Positions 53,172-62,531 of a stretch of DNA of 64,000 bases are shown one piece after another. Every line of letters begins with the position of its first letter. The first letter of the stretch is position 1. The translations under genes were made by a program, and so were the position numbers. The notes beneath the pieces are model-generated. The model did not search any database and had not been told where the DNA came from. It saw only the letters and a list, made by a program, of their open reading frames with translations. Origin of the DNA: JAFDZV01 sp035549015 (GTDB lineage: Bacteria > Bacteroidota > Ignavibacteria > OLB7); the NCBI GenBank assembly GCA_035549015.1, contig DASZRW010000075.1:62001-126000 (forward strand), read 5' to 3'.

Positions 53172-54698
53172 CTATCCCGCCAGCCCGCACGATTCCAGAT
53201 ACGTACTGGAAAACACCGCGCACATCCGCTCGGAAAGCAGCGCCTTGCGTGCTGCACACCATTGATCCGCAGCGGCACCGTACATGGCGCGCACCCGGGC
53301 CGGCGTGAAGTTGTCCATCTGCCCCCAGTGAAGCGTGTACGGGATTCCCTCCTTCTCGAGATCGTTCCAGATGCGATTGTAGAACGCCACCGTCCGGTCC
53401 GAATGTGCCGCGTTGAACTCCACCGTGCAGGTGATCGGGAAACGGGTGAAGCCGAGCGTTGCGCCGGACTGCTTCACGTAGCGGAATGCCATCACGCCTG
53501 CGAAGGAATCGATCTCCGGCTTCGCCGCAAGCAGCAGATCCAGCACGCGTGATGAGTCCGTATGCGCCACGCCGAACTCCATGCTCATCCCCTTGCCGTG
53601 CGTGGTGGTGCTGGTGAAGATCTCACCCGGTATTCCCCACTGCTGGCCGTACGTTGGATACTGCGAGCCGATAAGCCCATTGGCGATCGTGGCGATCACG
53701 CCTCCCGGCAGAAGATTGGTGAGCTGCCCGACAACCGCGAGCAGGCTGTCTCCCGGGCCAAGGCCGCCGCTCGTGGTGGACGGCTTCGGATAATCCTCCC
53801 GGTACGGGCGCTTGTACATCGTGGTAACGTAGGCGCCCCCCGTCACATCGTGCGGATTGAAGACCACCTCGAAATGCCACGGCGTCTCCTGCGGATGCGG
53901 AAGCTGAAGGCCGGAGAAGTCCAGCGTGTTCATTGCGTTCCGAAGCGCGGAGTCCGCGGGCATCCTGCGGCGCGAGGCCTCCAGCAGATAGAGCGGCACC
54001 GTCTCCAGCATCATCGCATGCACCAGCCCGAAGCTTCCGAAGCTCACCAGTGCGGCGTTGAAGAGCGCATCGTCGCGAACCGGCTCCGCGCCAAGCCGTG
54101 CAAGGAAGTCATCGGAGACAACGGGATAGGACGCACGCTCCAGCCACACGGTACGTTCCGGGCTCACGATCAACTGGATGCCGACCACGTACTCGGTCAT
54201 CGCGCCGAATCCGAACGCGGAGCCGTGCGTCCCCGTGGCAACGGCGCCGGCGATCGTCTGGCCGTTGCTTGCGCCGGAGGTCGCCAGCGCACGGCCGCGG
54301 GCGGCAAGCCGTTCGTTCAACTCCTGCACACCCACACCGCACTGCGCGAAGTAGAGGCTTGCGGGATCGCCGCGGTACGCGGGGGCGATACTCGCCGGAG
54401 CAAGCGTGAAGCTCCAGTTGAGCTGTCGGGTATCGATCAGCCATCCATCGGTAACCGCAGCGCGCGAAAGCGACCACGTGCCGCCGAACGCGCGAACGCT
54501 CACACCCCCCTGCAAGGCCTCGCCGATGATGCGGCGCAACTCCGCAACGGTCAGCTGCAGATCGCCCAGCATGTTCGAGACCGGCGCGGGCGGATTATAG
54601 ATCTCATAGAGCCGCTGGATCTTCTGGGTGACATTCTCATGCCGGTTCATCCAGCCATCCTGCGGCGTTGTCATCACGATTCTCGCCGAACGTGCCAT
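53172..54698 (-). CDS. FAD-binding oxidoreductase of the VAO/aldonolactone-oxidase type
   Basis: 508 aa. An FAD-binding PCMH domain spans about 45-230: 'TVAELRRIIGEALQGGVSVRAFGGTWSLS', 'LATSGASNGQTIAGAVATGTHGSAF'. The C-terminal substrate domain ends with 'YTLHWGQMDNFTPARVRAMY', which resembles the H-W-G-K segment of arabinonolactone and gulonolactone oxidases. In many relatives the position after G-G-x is a His that holds FAD covalently; here it is Trp75, so FAD is probably non-covalent. The substrate is unknown. The start may lie downstream (54674 or 54650), as none has a strong ribosome site. Confidence 0.8.
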   Translation of the reverse strand: MARSARIVMTTPQDGWMNRHENVTQKIQRLYEIYNPPAPVSNMLGDLQLTVAELRRIIGEALQGGVSVRAFGGTWSLSRAAVTDGWLIDTRQLNWSFTLAPASIAPAYRGDPASLYFAQCGVGVQELNERLAARGRALATSGASNGQTIAGAVATGTHGSAFGFGAMTEYVVGIQLIVSPERTVWLERASYPVVSDDFLARLGAEPVRDDALFNAALVSFGSFGLVHAMMLETVPLYLLEASRRRMPADSALRNAMNTLDFSGLQLPHPQETPWHFEVVFNPHDVTGGAYVTTMYKRPYREDYPKPSTTSGGLGPGDSLLAVVGQLTNLLPGGVIATIANGLIGSQYPTYGQQWGIPGEIFTSTTTHGKGMSMEFGVAHTDSSRVLDLLLAAKPEIDSFAGVMAFRYVKQSGATLGFTRFPITCTVEFNAAHSDRTVAFYNRIWNDLEKEGIPYTLHWGQMDNFTPARVRAMYGAAADQWCAARKALLSERMCAVFSSTYLESCGLAG

Positions 54699-54758
54699 GA
54701 TGCTGTTCGATTATTGAAGAGTGGTTCCGATACGAGACGTTTGCGAACGGGGGCCGGG

Positions 54759-55073
54759 CTACTGCGGTCCGTCGGACGGCGGGCAATCCTTGCCGCAGCT
54801 CCATTCCACATCCATCGGCGCCCAGAAGCCCAGCGTGACCGCGGTGATGAGCGTGTAGCCGAAGTTGGTGGTAACGCGCACGCTGTGCAGCGTACCGCTC
54901 TTGCAGTTGTCCGGTACAACCGATTCCTGAATCAGACCCCACGCCAGTGCGTGAATGGTTCTGTGGCGAAAGCCTCCGCCATCCTGCCCGGTTGCTTCCA
55001 CGCGTGCATGATAGCATCCGGACAGGAGCGCCATCGTTGCAAGGAGTGCGAGCGTTGATAGCTGTCTCTGCAT
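54759..55073 (-). CDS. Bor/Iss-like lipoprotein
   Basis: 104 aa. Lipobox L-L-S-G-C20 after a hydrophobic core, so lipid-anchored. The rest resembles the phage lambda Bor/Iss family: 'HALAWGLIQESVVPDNCKSG', 'VRVTTNFGYTLITAVTLGFWAPMDVEWSCG', including the paired Cys and the 'T.....G.....TLG...P....V.C' pattern. Lambda Bor confers serum resistance in E. coli; whether that applies here is unknown. GGAGAATGTC precedes the ATG. The oxidoreductase gene follows 60 bases downstream on the same strand. Confidence 0.7.
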   Translation of the reverse strand: MQRQLSTLALLATMALLSGCYHARVEATGQDGGGFRHRTIHALAWGLIQESVVPDNCKSGTLHSVRVTTNFGYTLITAVTLGFWAPMDVEWSCGKDCPPSDGPQ

Positions 55074-55225
55074 GACATTCTCCGGTTGAGTGTTTGGTGC
55101 AGCGCCCTGTTTCGCGTCTGCGACACAATATGCGGCCGCGCATCGGCGGACCCTCTGCGTATGAAGTACGTACGTCGCGCCACGGCAGCGCGCATCGTAC
55201 TACGATACACCGGCCGCGCCCGGGG

Positions 55226-56845
55226 CTACGAAGGGTCCGCGGCGGACCAGTTGCCGGGGAGCGACCCGTTGTTCGTCAGCAGGCCGGTAAGGAGCGCATG
55301 CAGCTCCTTCTGCCGCGCGATCGCGCTTGCGGAAACGGCAGCGCCGCCGGAACCCACCGGAAGGAGGTTGGTGATCTCGTGCGGATCGTTCGCGAGATCG
55401 TACAGCTCGTACTGAACGCTGCCGTTCACCACACTCGGCTGCCACGGCGGGTCGATGCCGGTGGGGTTCTGCGGATTGAACGTCGGGATGGCGGGGTCCG
55501 GCTGGAAATAGACCGCATACTTCCACTCCTTCGTCACCACCGCGCAGATGATGTTCGCGATGCCGGAGGGGCTCACGTTGAAGTTGTACCCGGTGTAGAA
55601 GGTGAAGAGGATGGCATCCTGCGTGTGTGCGGTTGGATCGGTGATCGTCCCGGAGAAGTCGATCCCCTGCGGAGGATACTGGAGGCCCAGCGAGCCGATG
55701 TCCACGCCGGCGATGGAGGCGATGGTTGTGGGAAGATCGATCAGCGATACGAGCTCACGGCATTCCGCCGGCTCCGTGAAGAGAAGGGGATTGCTGATCA
55801 CCAGCGGGATGTTGATCGTCTCCTCGTAGCAGGTGTTCATCTTCTCGCGCAGGCCGCCGTGCGCCATTCCCATCTCGCCGTGATCGGCCGTGCGGATGAT
55901 GAGCGTGGAGTTCCGTTGCTCCGGCGTCATCGTATCCAGTATCTGCCCGATCAATGCATCCGGCAGCGTATGGAGATAGGCATAGAACTTCAGGAAGTTC
56001 AGCGGCTCGTCGCCGGAGAGAGGGCCGCCGTCGTAGCCGTTCAGATAGTTCAACTGCGCCCACGGCTTCGTGGAGAGATCATCGCCGCCGTAGGACTTCG
56101 GCAGCTCGAAGCTCTGGTAGTTCTCGAAGTCCGAGAGGCTGTAGCCGGCATCGGCGAGGCAGTCCGGGTAGACCGATACATCGTGCGGATTGACCAGCGA
56201 GACGACGAGGCAGAAGGGCTGCGTCGCGTTCTGATTGTTCCGGAGGAACTCCAGCACGCCCTCCTGATTCTCTTCATCCAGAAGGCCGGTGCCGGTTACG
56301 ATGCGGTTGTCGTTGGCGCCGACGCCTCCGCCCAGATTCGCCAGATCGCCCGCGCCCGGGTTGGAGCCCTGTACCAGCGCGGTCCCCATGTCCGGCGAGG
56401 TCCAGCCGCCGAAGCCGTACAGGCTTCCCATCTGCGTATCCTCGCTGTCCGCCGCCTGCTGATTCTGCCGGCTCTGGACACCGGCCCATTCAACGGCGAA
56501 CTGGTCGAACTCATTCGTGAGATGCCACTTCCCCTTGTATGCCACGTTGTATCCGGCACCGTTCAATATCGTGGCGAGATTCGCCATCTCGCCGGCGAGC
56601 GTGTTGCCGTACGGTATCACCTGGTTGATCATCGGATACGTTCCGGAGACCATCACGGCGCGGCTTGCCCAGCACGGCGATGTGTTGATGTACATCCGCC
56701 TGTAGGTGATGCCGGTTGCGCGAAGCTGCTCGAACGCAGGAAGATTCGCCGTCACCCAGTCGTGCGGGAAGTCGCGGATCTCCCGCTGCTGGTCGGTCAT
56801 GATGATGATGATGTTCGGCTTCGCCGGAAGCGTTGCAGTGCTCAT
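55226..56845 (-). CDS. Sulfatase-family hydrolase
   Basis: 539 aa. 'KPNIIIIMTDQQR' (9-21) is the start of the alkaline-phosphatase-fold core. The active-site motif is C58-W-A-S-R62, a variant of C/S-x-P/A-S-R in which Cys would be converted to formylglycine. 'YKGKWHLTNEF' and 'IIRTADHGEMGMAHGGLREKMNTCYEE' provide the Lys/His and D-H-G-E-M metal/substrate sites. There is no signal peptide, so a cytosolic or non-classical location is inferred. The maturation enzyme (FGE or anSME) is not in the window. The substrate is unknown. A GAGAGACC ribosome site precedes the chosen ATG. Confidence 0.85.
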   Translation of the reverse strand: MSTATLPAKPNIIIIMTDQQREIRDFPHDWVTANLPAFEQLRATGITYRRMYINTSPCWASRAVMVSGTYPMINQVIPYGNTLAGEMANLATILNGAGYNVAYKGKWHLTNEFDQFAVEWAGVQSRQNQQAADSEDTQMGSLYGFGGWTSPDMGTALVQGSNPGAGDLANLGGGVGANDNRIVTGTGLLDEENQEGVLEFLRNNQNATQPFCLVVSLVNPHDVSVYPDCLADAGYSLSDFENYQSFELPKSYGGDDLSTKPWAQLNYLNGYDGGPLSGDEPLNFLKFYAYLHTLPDALIGQILDTMTPEQRNSTLIIRTADHGEMGMAHGGLREKMNTCYEETINIPLVISNPLLFTEPAECRELVSLIDLPTTIASIAGVDIGSLGLQYPPQGIDFSGTITDPTAHTQDAILFTFYTGYNFNVSPSGIANIICAVVTKEWKYAVYFQPDPAIPTFNPQNPTGIDPPWQPSVVNGSVQYELYDLANDPHEITNLLPVGSGGAAVSASAIARQKELHALLTGLLTNNGSLPGNWSAADPS

Positions 56846-56946
56846 GGTCTCTCGGGGGAACGGGATGTTCGTGGATGAGGGTTGGGGATGGCGCGAATGT
56901 ACGCACACGGATTCATTTCTCGCACACAGGAGCGCCGGTGCGCTCT

Positions 56947-56970
56947 GAGTAGAAAATGAGTAGCCGGCAC
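56947..56970 (+). promoter_or_regulatory. GAGTA direct-repeat element, copy 3
   Basis: GAGTAGAAAATGAGTA (one base different from copies 1 and 2), then GCCGGCAC. It lies 173 bases upstream of the gene at 57143 on the same strand, within the 297-bp divergent region shared with the sulfatase gene. Confidence 0.45.
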
Positions 56971-57142
56971 CACGGCGGCCGTCCGATCTTTCCATCCTTC
57001 CCCCCGCGGCGCGAAAGCGCTCCCCGTTCCTTCGATGCAGCACGATGCATACAGCGGCGAAGGAAGGCCTGTCATCACGCCGCGCCATCCTCCACACTGC
57101 GCGGCTTCACGCACAACAATCCAACCAGGACATGAACCCCTC

Positions 57143-59131
57143 ATGAGCGATTCATCCATCAGCCTGAACAATCGATGGCTGCGCCTGATGCAGCCGGGCC
57201 TGTACCCGTACGATCCAACGAAGCTGATCGGCGGCGAGGTGAAGGTCGATCCCGAGATCTCCCAGATGAACGATCTGATCCGGCTTGTAGAGATCTGTTC
57301 CAGCTCCCCCTTCATGGCATTCCCGGTACTGAACCGCGACCCGCACCTGGCCTCGGCAACGGGCGGGTACTGGAAGGACAACGTCACCACCTGGAATGCC
57401 GCACAGCCGGAGGTTCTGAACGCGCCGCCGAAGTGGGGGACGTGGTACAACCAATACCGGTTCCGCGACGGGTTGGTCGTTGCGCCGTTGAAGATCACGC
57501 TGGGGCTCACGGATCTGCAGGGCGAAGGGGACGCCGCCCCGGCCGCACGGACCGCCGCGCGGACCGCCGCACGGGAAGCCGCACAGAGAGCCTCCCCGGG
57601 GAGCCCGGAACTCGAGGGCTACGTGGAGCCGCTCTCGATCTGGAACTATCTGATCATCGATCGCGAGGGGAAGCATATCGACCGGCTGGACCCCCATCCC
57701 GGTCTGAAGGCCGGGCTGGACACGGCGATCAAGGCATTCATCAAGGGGCAGCCGGATCTCGCGGACATGACCTATCGCACGCCGGAGGAAACCGGAACGG
57801 TCTACCGCGAGCTGGTGCGCACTACGGTCATCTCCTGGGACTGCCCGGAGTTCGTGCACTACAACATGTGGGCATACTGGCTGCTGTACGCACGGCTCTT
57901 CTTTTCCGACGAGACACAGGAGCAGGTGTACAGCACCATCGCCTCCGGATTCGCCGGCGGATATCCCGCCGTGAACGTGCTGCTGAACTTCTATGCGGAC
58001 TTCACGGTGAACGGCATCCTGCACACGCTGAGCGATGTCGCATTCTTCCAGAAGTACCCATCGAGGAACGACCTGTGGCGATACGAGCCGGCGCTGATGG
58101 ATCGCATCTACGTGACAACCACCGGCCAGCTCCGCACGTCGCAGATCAACCAGGTGATCGGCGCCGCGCTTCGTGAATACATCACCGTAAACGGCGGCAG
58201 GGACTACGCGGCGAAGTACAATCAGTACATGGGGGTGAACCCGCGCTATGTACCGGTGTGCCAGGACTGCGGCACGTGGATCCCGAGCGGCCAGGTTGAT
58301 GCGGCGCTTCGCGGCATCCTGGAGGGGAAGGTGCTGCGCTTCGGCTATCTGGACTCGGAGCCCTTCGTCTACGAGGATGGCGGCGTGCGGACCGGATTCG
58401 AGTACGACATCGCTGTCTGGATCACCTCGCGGCTCAACGTCTACTACAGTTCCATCACCAAGGGAGGACTCACGATCGGGTGGGCGAACATGACGCCGCC
58501 GGGCGGTGCGGACGACATGACGGAGACGGAGAAGTTTCTGCTGCTGTACAACGGAATGGCGCAGGGAGCGTTCCATGTTGCGATCGGCGGCCGCCTGATG
58601 CTCGCCGGCGACCAGCTTCCCGCCGGCACGAACCCCGAATGGATCTGCCCCACGGCATTCGTCTTCACCGCCATCTCATACACCGGCCGGGCAATCGGCA
58701 CGTTCGCTCCGGACTGGACGCAGGTGATGACCGAAGGTGATCGCGCGGCATTCGTCCGGTATGTGGCCGGGACGCTTCTTACGAAGGGTGTGGATCTCAC
58801 GTTCTTCAGCGTCATCAACCCGGGCCCTTCGCCCGGCTCCGCGCAGGATCTGGTTGCGGAGATCAACAACGCACGCGGCAAGGATGCCAACGCAAGCGCC
58901 GTCTGGGTGAACGGCACCGTGGACCAGACCGCGGAGGTGATCGGCGGGCAGCGCTATCACTTCGTGGTGGGCGATTCCACCGCCACGGGGCATCAGTTCA
59001 AGAAGCTTGCGCCGCACAACGGAATGTATCTCAACATCGCGGCCGTGGAGCGGCCGTCGCTCTACAACAACCCGGCGGTGCGGAGCGTGACACTCCTCCC
59101 CATCGCTCCGTACACGATCAACGCACGCTGA
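57143..59131 (+). CDS. Large hypothetical protein with a PBP2/SBP_bac_3-like segment
   Basis: 662 aa, no signal peptide. The N-terminal 390 residues are not recognised; they contain an Ala/Arg low-complexity linker ('AARTAARTAAREAAQRA', about 150-170), aromatic-rich segments ('DCPEFVHYNMWAYWLLYARLFF') and a CxxC-type pair ('VPVCQDCGTWIPSG'). From residue 396, 'VLRFGYLDSEPFVYEDGGVRTGFEYDIAVW' strongly resembles the start of type 2 periplasmic binding proteins for amino acids ('LRVG....PPF.Y.....GFDVD'), and 'TIGWANM', 'GAFHVAIGGRLML' fit its later strands. A binding domain inside a cytosolic-looking protein is odd. The start at 57143 has only a weak, distant AGGA. Confidence 0.65.
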   Translation: MSDSSISLNNRWLRLMQPGLYPYDPTKLIGGEVKVDPEISQMNDLIRLVEICSSSPFMAFPVLNRDPHLASATGGYWKDNVTTWNAAQPEVLNAPPKWGTWYNQYRFRDGLVVAPLKITLGLTDLQGEGDAAPAARTAARTAAREAAQRASPGSPELEGYVEPLSIWNYLIIDREGKHIDRLDPHPGLKAGLDTAIKAFIKGQPDLADMTYRTPEETGTVYRELVRTTVISWDCPEFVHYNMWAYWLLYARLFFSDETQEQVYSTIASGFAGGYPAVNVLLNFYADFTVNGILHTLSDVAFFQKYPSRNDLWRYEPALMDRIYVTTTGQLRTSQINQVIGAALREYITVNGGRDYAAKYNQYMGVNPRYVPVCQDCGTWIPSGQVDAALRGILEGKVLRFGYLDSEPFVYEDGGVRTGFEYDIAVWITSRLNVYYSSITKGGLTIGWANMTPPGGADDMTETEKFLLLYNGMAQGAFHVAIGGRLMLAGDQLPAGTNPEWICPTAFVFTAISYTGRAIGTFAPDWTQVMTEGDRAAFVRYVAGTLLTKGVDLTFFSVINPGPSPGSAQDLVAEINNARGKDANASAVWVNGTVDQTAEVIGGQRYHFVVGDSTATGHQFKKLAPHNGMYLNIAAVERPSLYNNPAVRSVTLLPIAPYTINAR

Positions 59132-59294
59132 GACGGCCTCGGCCTCTCGCGGATTTCCAGCGAGGTTCCTGATGCAGATCATCGTACGGCGATGGCTGCG
59201 GATCTATGTTCGTCTCGAACGTGAAGCCGGCATCAACCGGCACTCCGTTCGAGGCGAACATGGAACCGACGGAATCGACGATGGAGAGATGCCG

Positions 59295-60026
59295 ATGAAT
59301 CCGAACGAACCGTACGAAGGCACGGAACACGCACTCCGCCTGGGCCGCACCGGAGCCGCAATATCCCTGTGCGGATTGCTCCTCTCGGGGCCGATCGGCA
59401 TGGCAGTGGTTGCAGCGGTTCAATCGCAGCCGGAGTGGCAGGGAGCGCGGAACTTCGTTCAGCACTTCCATCCCATCCAGATCGCTCCCTTTCTCTTCGG
59501 CTTCGCGCTGGTTGGCGGCAGCGTGGCATTGATGGCGGCCGTGCACGTTCTCGGCGATCGGCGCCATCGGGCGCGCACGGTAACGGCACTGATCTTCACG
59601 GCCACCTTCGCCGCGTTCATCTTCTTCAACTACCTTACGCAGACCGCGTTCGTGCCCTCGCTTGCCGGGCACTATTCGCCGGAGTCCGATCCGATCATCA
59701 GCACGTTCACACTCTCCAACCCGCGATCGCTCTCATGGGGGATCGAGATGTGGGGCTATGCGCTTCTCGGCGTGGCCACATGGCTTGCTGCGCCGGTGTT
59801 CAACCGTGGCGGCATCGAGCGGGCATGCACGGCCCTGATGGTGGCAAACGGAGCCGCCAGCATTGCGGGCGCCGCAATCGTCGTGATTGATCCGGGCTGG
59901 TTGTTGAATACGGCCGGCATGGTCTGCTTCATCGGCTGGAACATCCTCTACGCCGCCATGCTTCTCTGCATCATGAGGGCGCTGCGTTCACGCGCGGCGA
60001 TGCCGGCCGGCGCGGCGATGCGGTGA
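59295..60026 (+). CDS. Polytopic membrane protein of unknown function
   Basis: 243 aa with six to seven predicted spans: 'AAISLCGLLLSGPIGMAVVAA', 'IAPFLFGFALVGGSVALMAAV', 'TVTALIFTATFAAFIFFNYL', 'WGYALLGVATWLAAPVF', 'ALMVANGAASIAGAAIVVI' and 'GMVCFIGWNILYAAMLLCIM'. The loop 'GHYSPESDPIISTFTLSNPRSLSWGIEMWGY' is probably periplasmic and conserved-looking. I prefer the ATG at 59295 because GGAGA lies seven bases upstream; 59289 is possible. No family recognised. Confidence 0.7.
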   Translation: MNPNEPYEGTEHALRLGRTGAAISLCGLLLSGPIGMAVVAAVQSQPEWQGARNFVQHFHPIQIAPFLFGFALVGGSVALMAAVHVLGDRRHRARTVTALIFTATFAAFIFFNYLTQTAFVPSLAGHYSPESDPIISTFTLSNPRSLSWGIEMWGYALLGVATWLAAPVFNRGGIERACTALMVANGAASIAGAAIVVIDPGWLLNTAGMVCFIGWNILYAAMLLCIMRALRSRAAMPAGAAMR

Positions 60027-60107
60027 GCACACACGCACGCCCGGATCACGCCGCGCCATCGTCCGGCACACGGGACGGCCGGAGACGCACCGCTGGAACG
60101 TTACCAT

Positions 60108-62198
60108 CTAGCGGCCGGCGATCGCGACCGTGCGCACGCAGGTCCGGTTCCCGGCATGCAGGCAGCAGTAGTAGATGCCGCCCGGGAGTCCCGCCGCATC
60201 GATCCGCACCGTATGCATGCCGGCCGTGGTGTGGCCGCTCGCCAGCGTCCGAACGGTGCGGCCAAGCGGATCGAGAAGCGTGATGCTTGCGGCGCCGTCG
60301 TTCGGAAGCGAATAGCCGATCGAAGCGGAACCGGTCACGGGATTCGGCGCGGGATCCATGAGCGCTGCGTCGCTGGAGGAGGCGGCATCCTGCCGAACGG
60401 CAAGCGCCTTCTCAGAGATGCGATACAGCACGCCCGAACGCGTCGAGGCATAGAGATTGTCCCCCACCACGGCCATGTTCACGATCCCGGGATCGTCCAG
60501 GCCATCATTCAACGCCTTCCATGTCTCGCCGTTGTCCGCAGAGCGGAAGACGCCGTCCATGTCGGTGCCTGCATACAGATCGCCGCCGGCCTCGACAACG
60601 GCCCGCATCGATTTGCCATGCAGATCGGCAATCTCCGTCCAGGGAAGCGCTCCGTCGGGCGAGCTGTACAGCCCATGAACCGCGAGCGCCCAGAATCGGG
60701 CGTGCGTGGATGCAACACCATTGAGGTTGCCGCCGCGTTGATAGAAGGGATCGTTCGGGTCGTACGGCGACGTCCACGTGTAGCCACTGTCGGTGGAGCG
60801 CCAGATGATGAGGTTGTCCGTTCCGATCAACGTGCTTCCCTCCGCGGCCATGGAATACATCGGCGTCGTGGAGGTATCGGTCTTCCAGTATGTCAGTTCC
60901 CCATCACGGTTCGCGGCACGATACGTATTGCCGGCCGTTGAGATCACGTAGAGGAACGGGCCGGACGTAACGAGCGCATCGTAGGTATTGTTGAGCCAGC
61001 CGGCGGATGCCTCGCTCCAGTGGGCGCCGCCGTCGGTTGAGAGATACACGGCCCACGGCGTTCCCATCACCAGCTTCCCCTGCAACTGCGCGAGCGACTT
61101 TACACCGAACAGGGACGACGTTTCCTCCAGGCGTGTCCAGGAATCGTCCGCCGTGGAAAGGGCGTAGATGCCGGCCTCCGTGCCAACCAGCAGCCGGTTG
61201 CCGAACGGAAGGAGCGCCGTTGGCGCCAACGCCGTAAGACCCCGGTTCGCGGTGGCCCATGTATGCCCGCCGTCGGCGGTGCGAACGATGTTGGCGCTGT
61301 AGACGTTCGCCGCAAGCAGATAGCCCGGGCCGGCAACGATGGCGTTCACATCCGGCGTTGTCACCAACGAGTCCCAGGAGTAGCCATGATCGGTTGAACG
61401 GAGCAGCGCGCTCCCCGCCGTCGTGGCGAAGATCACACCGTTCTGCATCGTGAAGTCGCGAACCGCTTCAATGGCGGCAGATGGTACCCTCGCCCAATTC
61501 TCTCCCGCATCCGTTGAACGGATCATCCCCTCCGAGTCCTCCAGGCCTGCAATCACCGTGTCTCCATCAACCATCACGGCAGCCGCCTGTTGCGGAGCGC
61601 CGCCAACTCTCACCTCCTCCCACGTGTATGCTCCATCGGTGGAACGTAGGAACGCGTACGGCGTGCATGCATACGCCGCCGTACGGCCGATCGCCAGCCG
61701 CACGCGCCACATCTCGCCGACGCCGAGTCCATCGATCCCCTCGACAACTCCTGACGGCCAGATGAAGAACGTGGAGTCCACACCGCATGCCACCACTCTG
61801 CCGGCATAGGCCTCGATCTGATAGATGTATGCCGTTGAGCCCGTGGCCGGGCGGCTCCACGTGGCGCCGCTGTCCATGGAGCGATAGATCCCGGATCCGG
61901 TTGCGGCATAGATCGTATCGCCGGTGACGGCGAAGTCATTCACATCGATGTTCGATCCGATCTCCCCCTCCACCGCATGCCATTGCAATCCGTTGTCCAC
62001 CGAGCGGAACAGGCCGTGGCTCCGTGTGCCGGCGAGAACAATGCTCCCTGCACGATGGAACGCGTTCACGAATCCCCCCTCAGGCGCGCCAAGCGGAAGC
62101 CACCGCCGTTGCTGTGCAGTTGCGGACGATGCGGCAAGGAATGTGGCGGCCAGTGCAATACCGAGAACGAAGCGGATGAACGTACCACTCATTGTCAT
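60108..62198 (-). CDS. T9SS-exported YCF48/BNR-type beta-propeller protein
   Basis: 696 aa. The start at 62198 follows GGAG seven bases upstream, with a signal peptide (core 'FVLGIALAATFLAASSATA'). About ten BNR/YCF48-like repeats follow, each with S/T-x-D-x-G-x-x-W: 'LFRSVDNGLQWHAV', 'IYRSMDSGATWSRP', 'MIRSTDAGENWARV', 'LLRSTDHGYSWDSL', 'VFRSADNGETWKAL'. These indicate one or two propellers. The last 80 residues are a T9SS sorting domain ('DPAPNPVTGSASIGYSL', 'DPLGRTVRTL', 'GIYYCCLHAG'). No sialidase active-site residues are apparent. A surface or adhesive role is inferred. Confidence 0.85.
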   Translation of the reverse strand: MTMSGTFIRFVLGIALAATFLAASSATAQQRRWLPLGAPEGGFVNAFHRAGSIVLAGTRSHGLFRSVDNGLQWHAVEGEIGSNIDVNDFAVTGDTIYAATGSGIYRSMDSGATWSRPATGSTAYIYQIEAYAGRVVACGVDSTFFIWPSGVVEGIDGLGVGEMWRVRLAIGRTAAYACTPYAFLRSTDGAYTWEEVRVGGAPQQAAAVMVDGDTVIAGLEDSEGMIRSTDAGENWARVPSAAIEAVRDFTMQNGVIFATTAGSALLRSTDHGYSWDSLVTTPDVNAIVAGPGYLLAANVYSANIVRTADGGHTWATANRGLTALAPTALLPFGNRLLVGTEAGIYALSTADDSWTRLEETSSLFGVKSLAQLQGKLVMGTPWAVYLSTDGGAHWSEASAGWLNNTYDALVTSGPFLYVISTAGNTYRAANRDGELTYWKTDTSTTPMYSMAAEGSTLIGTDNLIIWRSTDSGYTWTSPYDPNDPFYQRGGNLNGVASTHARFWALAVHGLYSSPDGALPWTEIADLHGKSMRAVVEAGGDLYAGTDMDGVFRSADNGETWKALNDGLDDPGIVNMAVVGDNLYASTRSGVLYRISEKALAVRQDAASSSDAALMDPAPNPVTGSASIGYSLPNDGAASITLLDPLGRTVRTLASGHTTAGMHTVRIDAAGLPGGIYYCCLHAGNRTCVRTVAIAGR

Positions 62199-62273
62199 TT
62201 CGATTCTCCAATAAAAACTCCTCTCTCCTACCAACAATTCGCTGCGATAATAGCGGCGGCGGCAAGGAACGCA

Positions 62274-62291
62274 GGTACTCATTTACTACGC
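62274..62291 (-). promoter_or_regulatory. Degenerate GAGTA direct-repeat element, copy 4
   Basis: On the minus strand GCGTAGTAAATGAGTA then CC: two mismatches to the copy at 56947. It lies about 80 bases upstream of the start at 62198, in the orientation of that gene, as for the other copies. Confidence 0.35.
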
Positions 62292-62441
62292 ATGAACGTG
62301 ACGAACGATCACGCAATCCCCGCAATGTCCGATACTGCCGGCGTTCCGGCGTTTCGTCCCGCGCAGCGCGCGTGATGTAGCGGCGTTCGTCTCTCCCCTG
62401 CCGGCTGCGCCCCTGCCCCGATCGACGCGCCACGATGCAGA

Positions 62442-62479
62442 GAAGCCCCGCTCCCGGCATAATCCGGCAACGGGGCTTC
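62442..62479 (-). terminator. Hairpin after the lipoprotein gene
   Basis: GAAGCCCCG and CGGGGCTTC form a 9-bp stem with an inner CCGG/CCGG pair; followed on the minus strand by TCTCTG. It starts 53 bases past the stop at 62532. Confidence 0.65.
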
Positions 62480-62531
62480 ACGGGTTCGGTACTTGCCGCA
62501 TGACAGGCACCGCGTTATATCTTGCGCGCCA

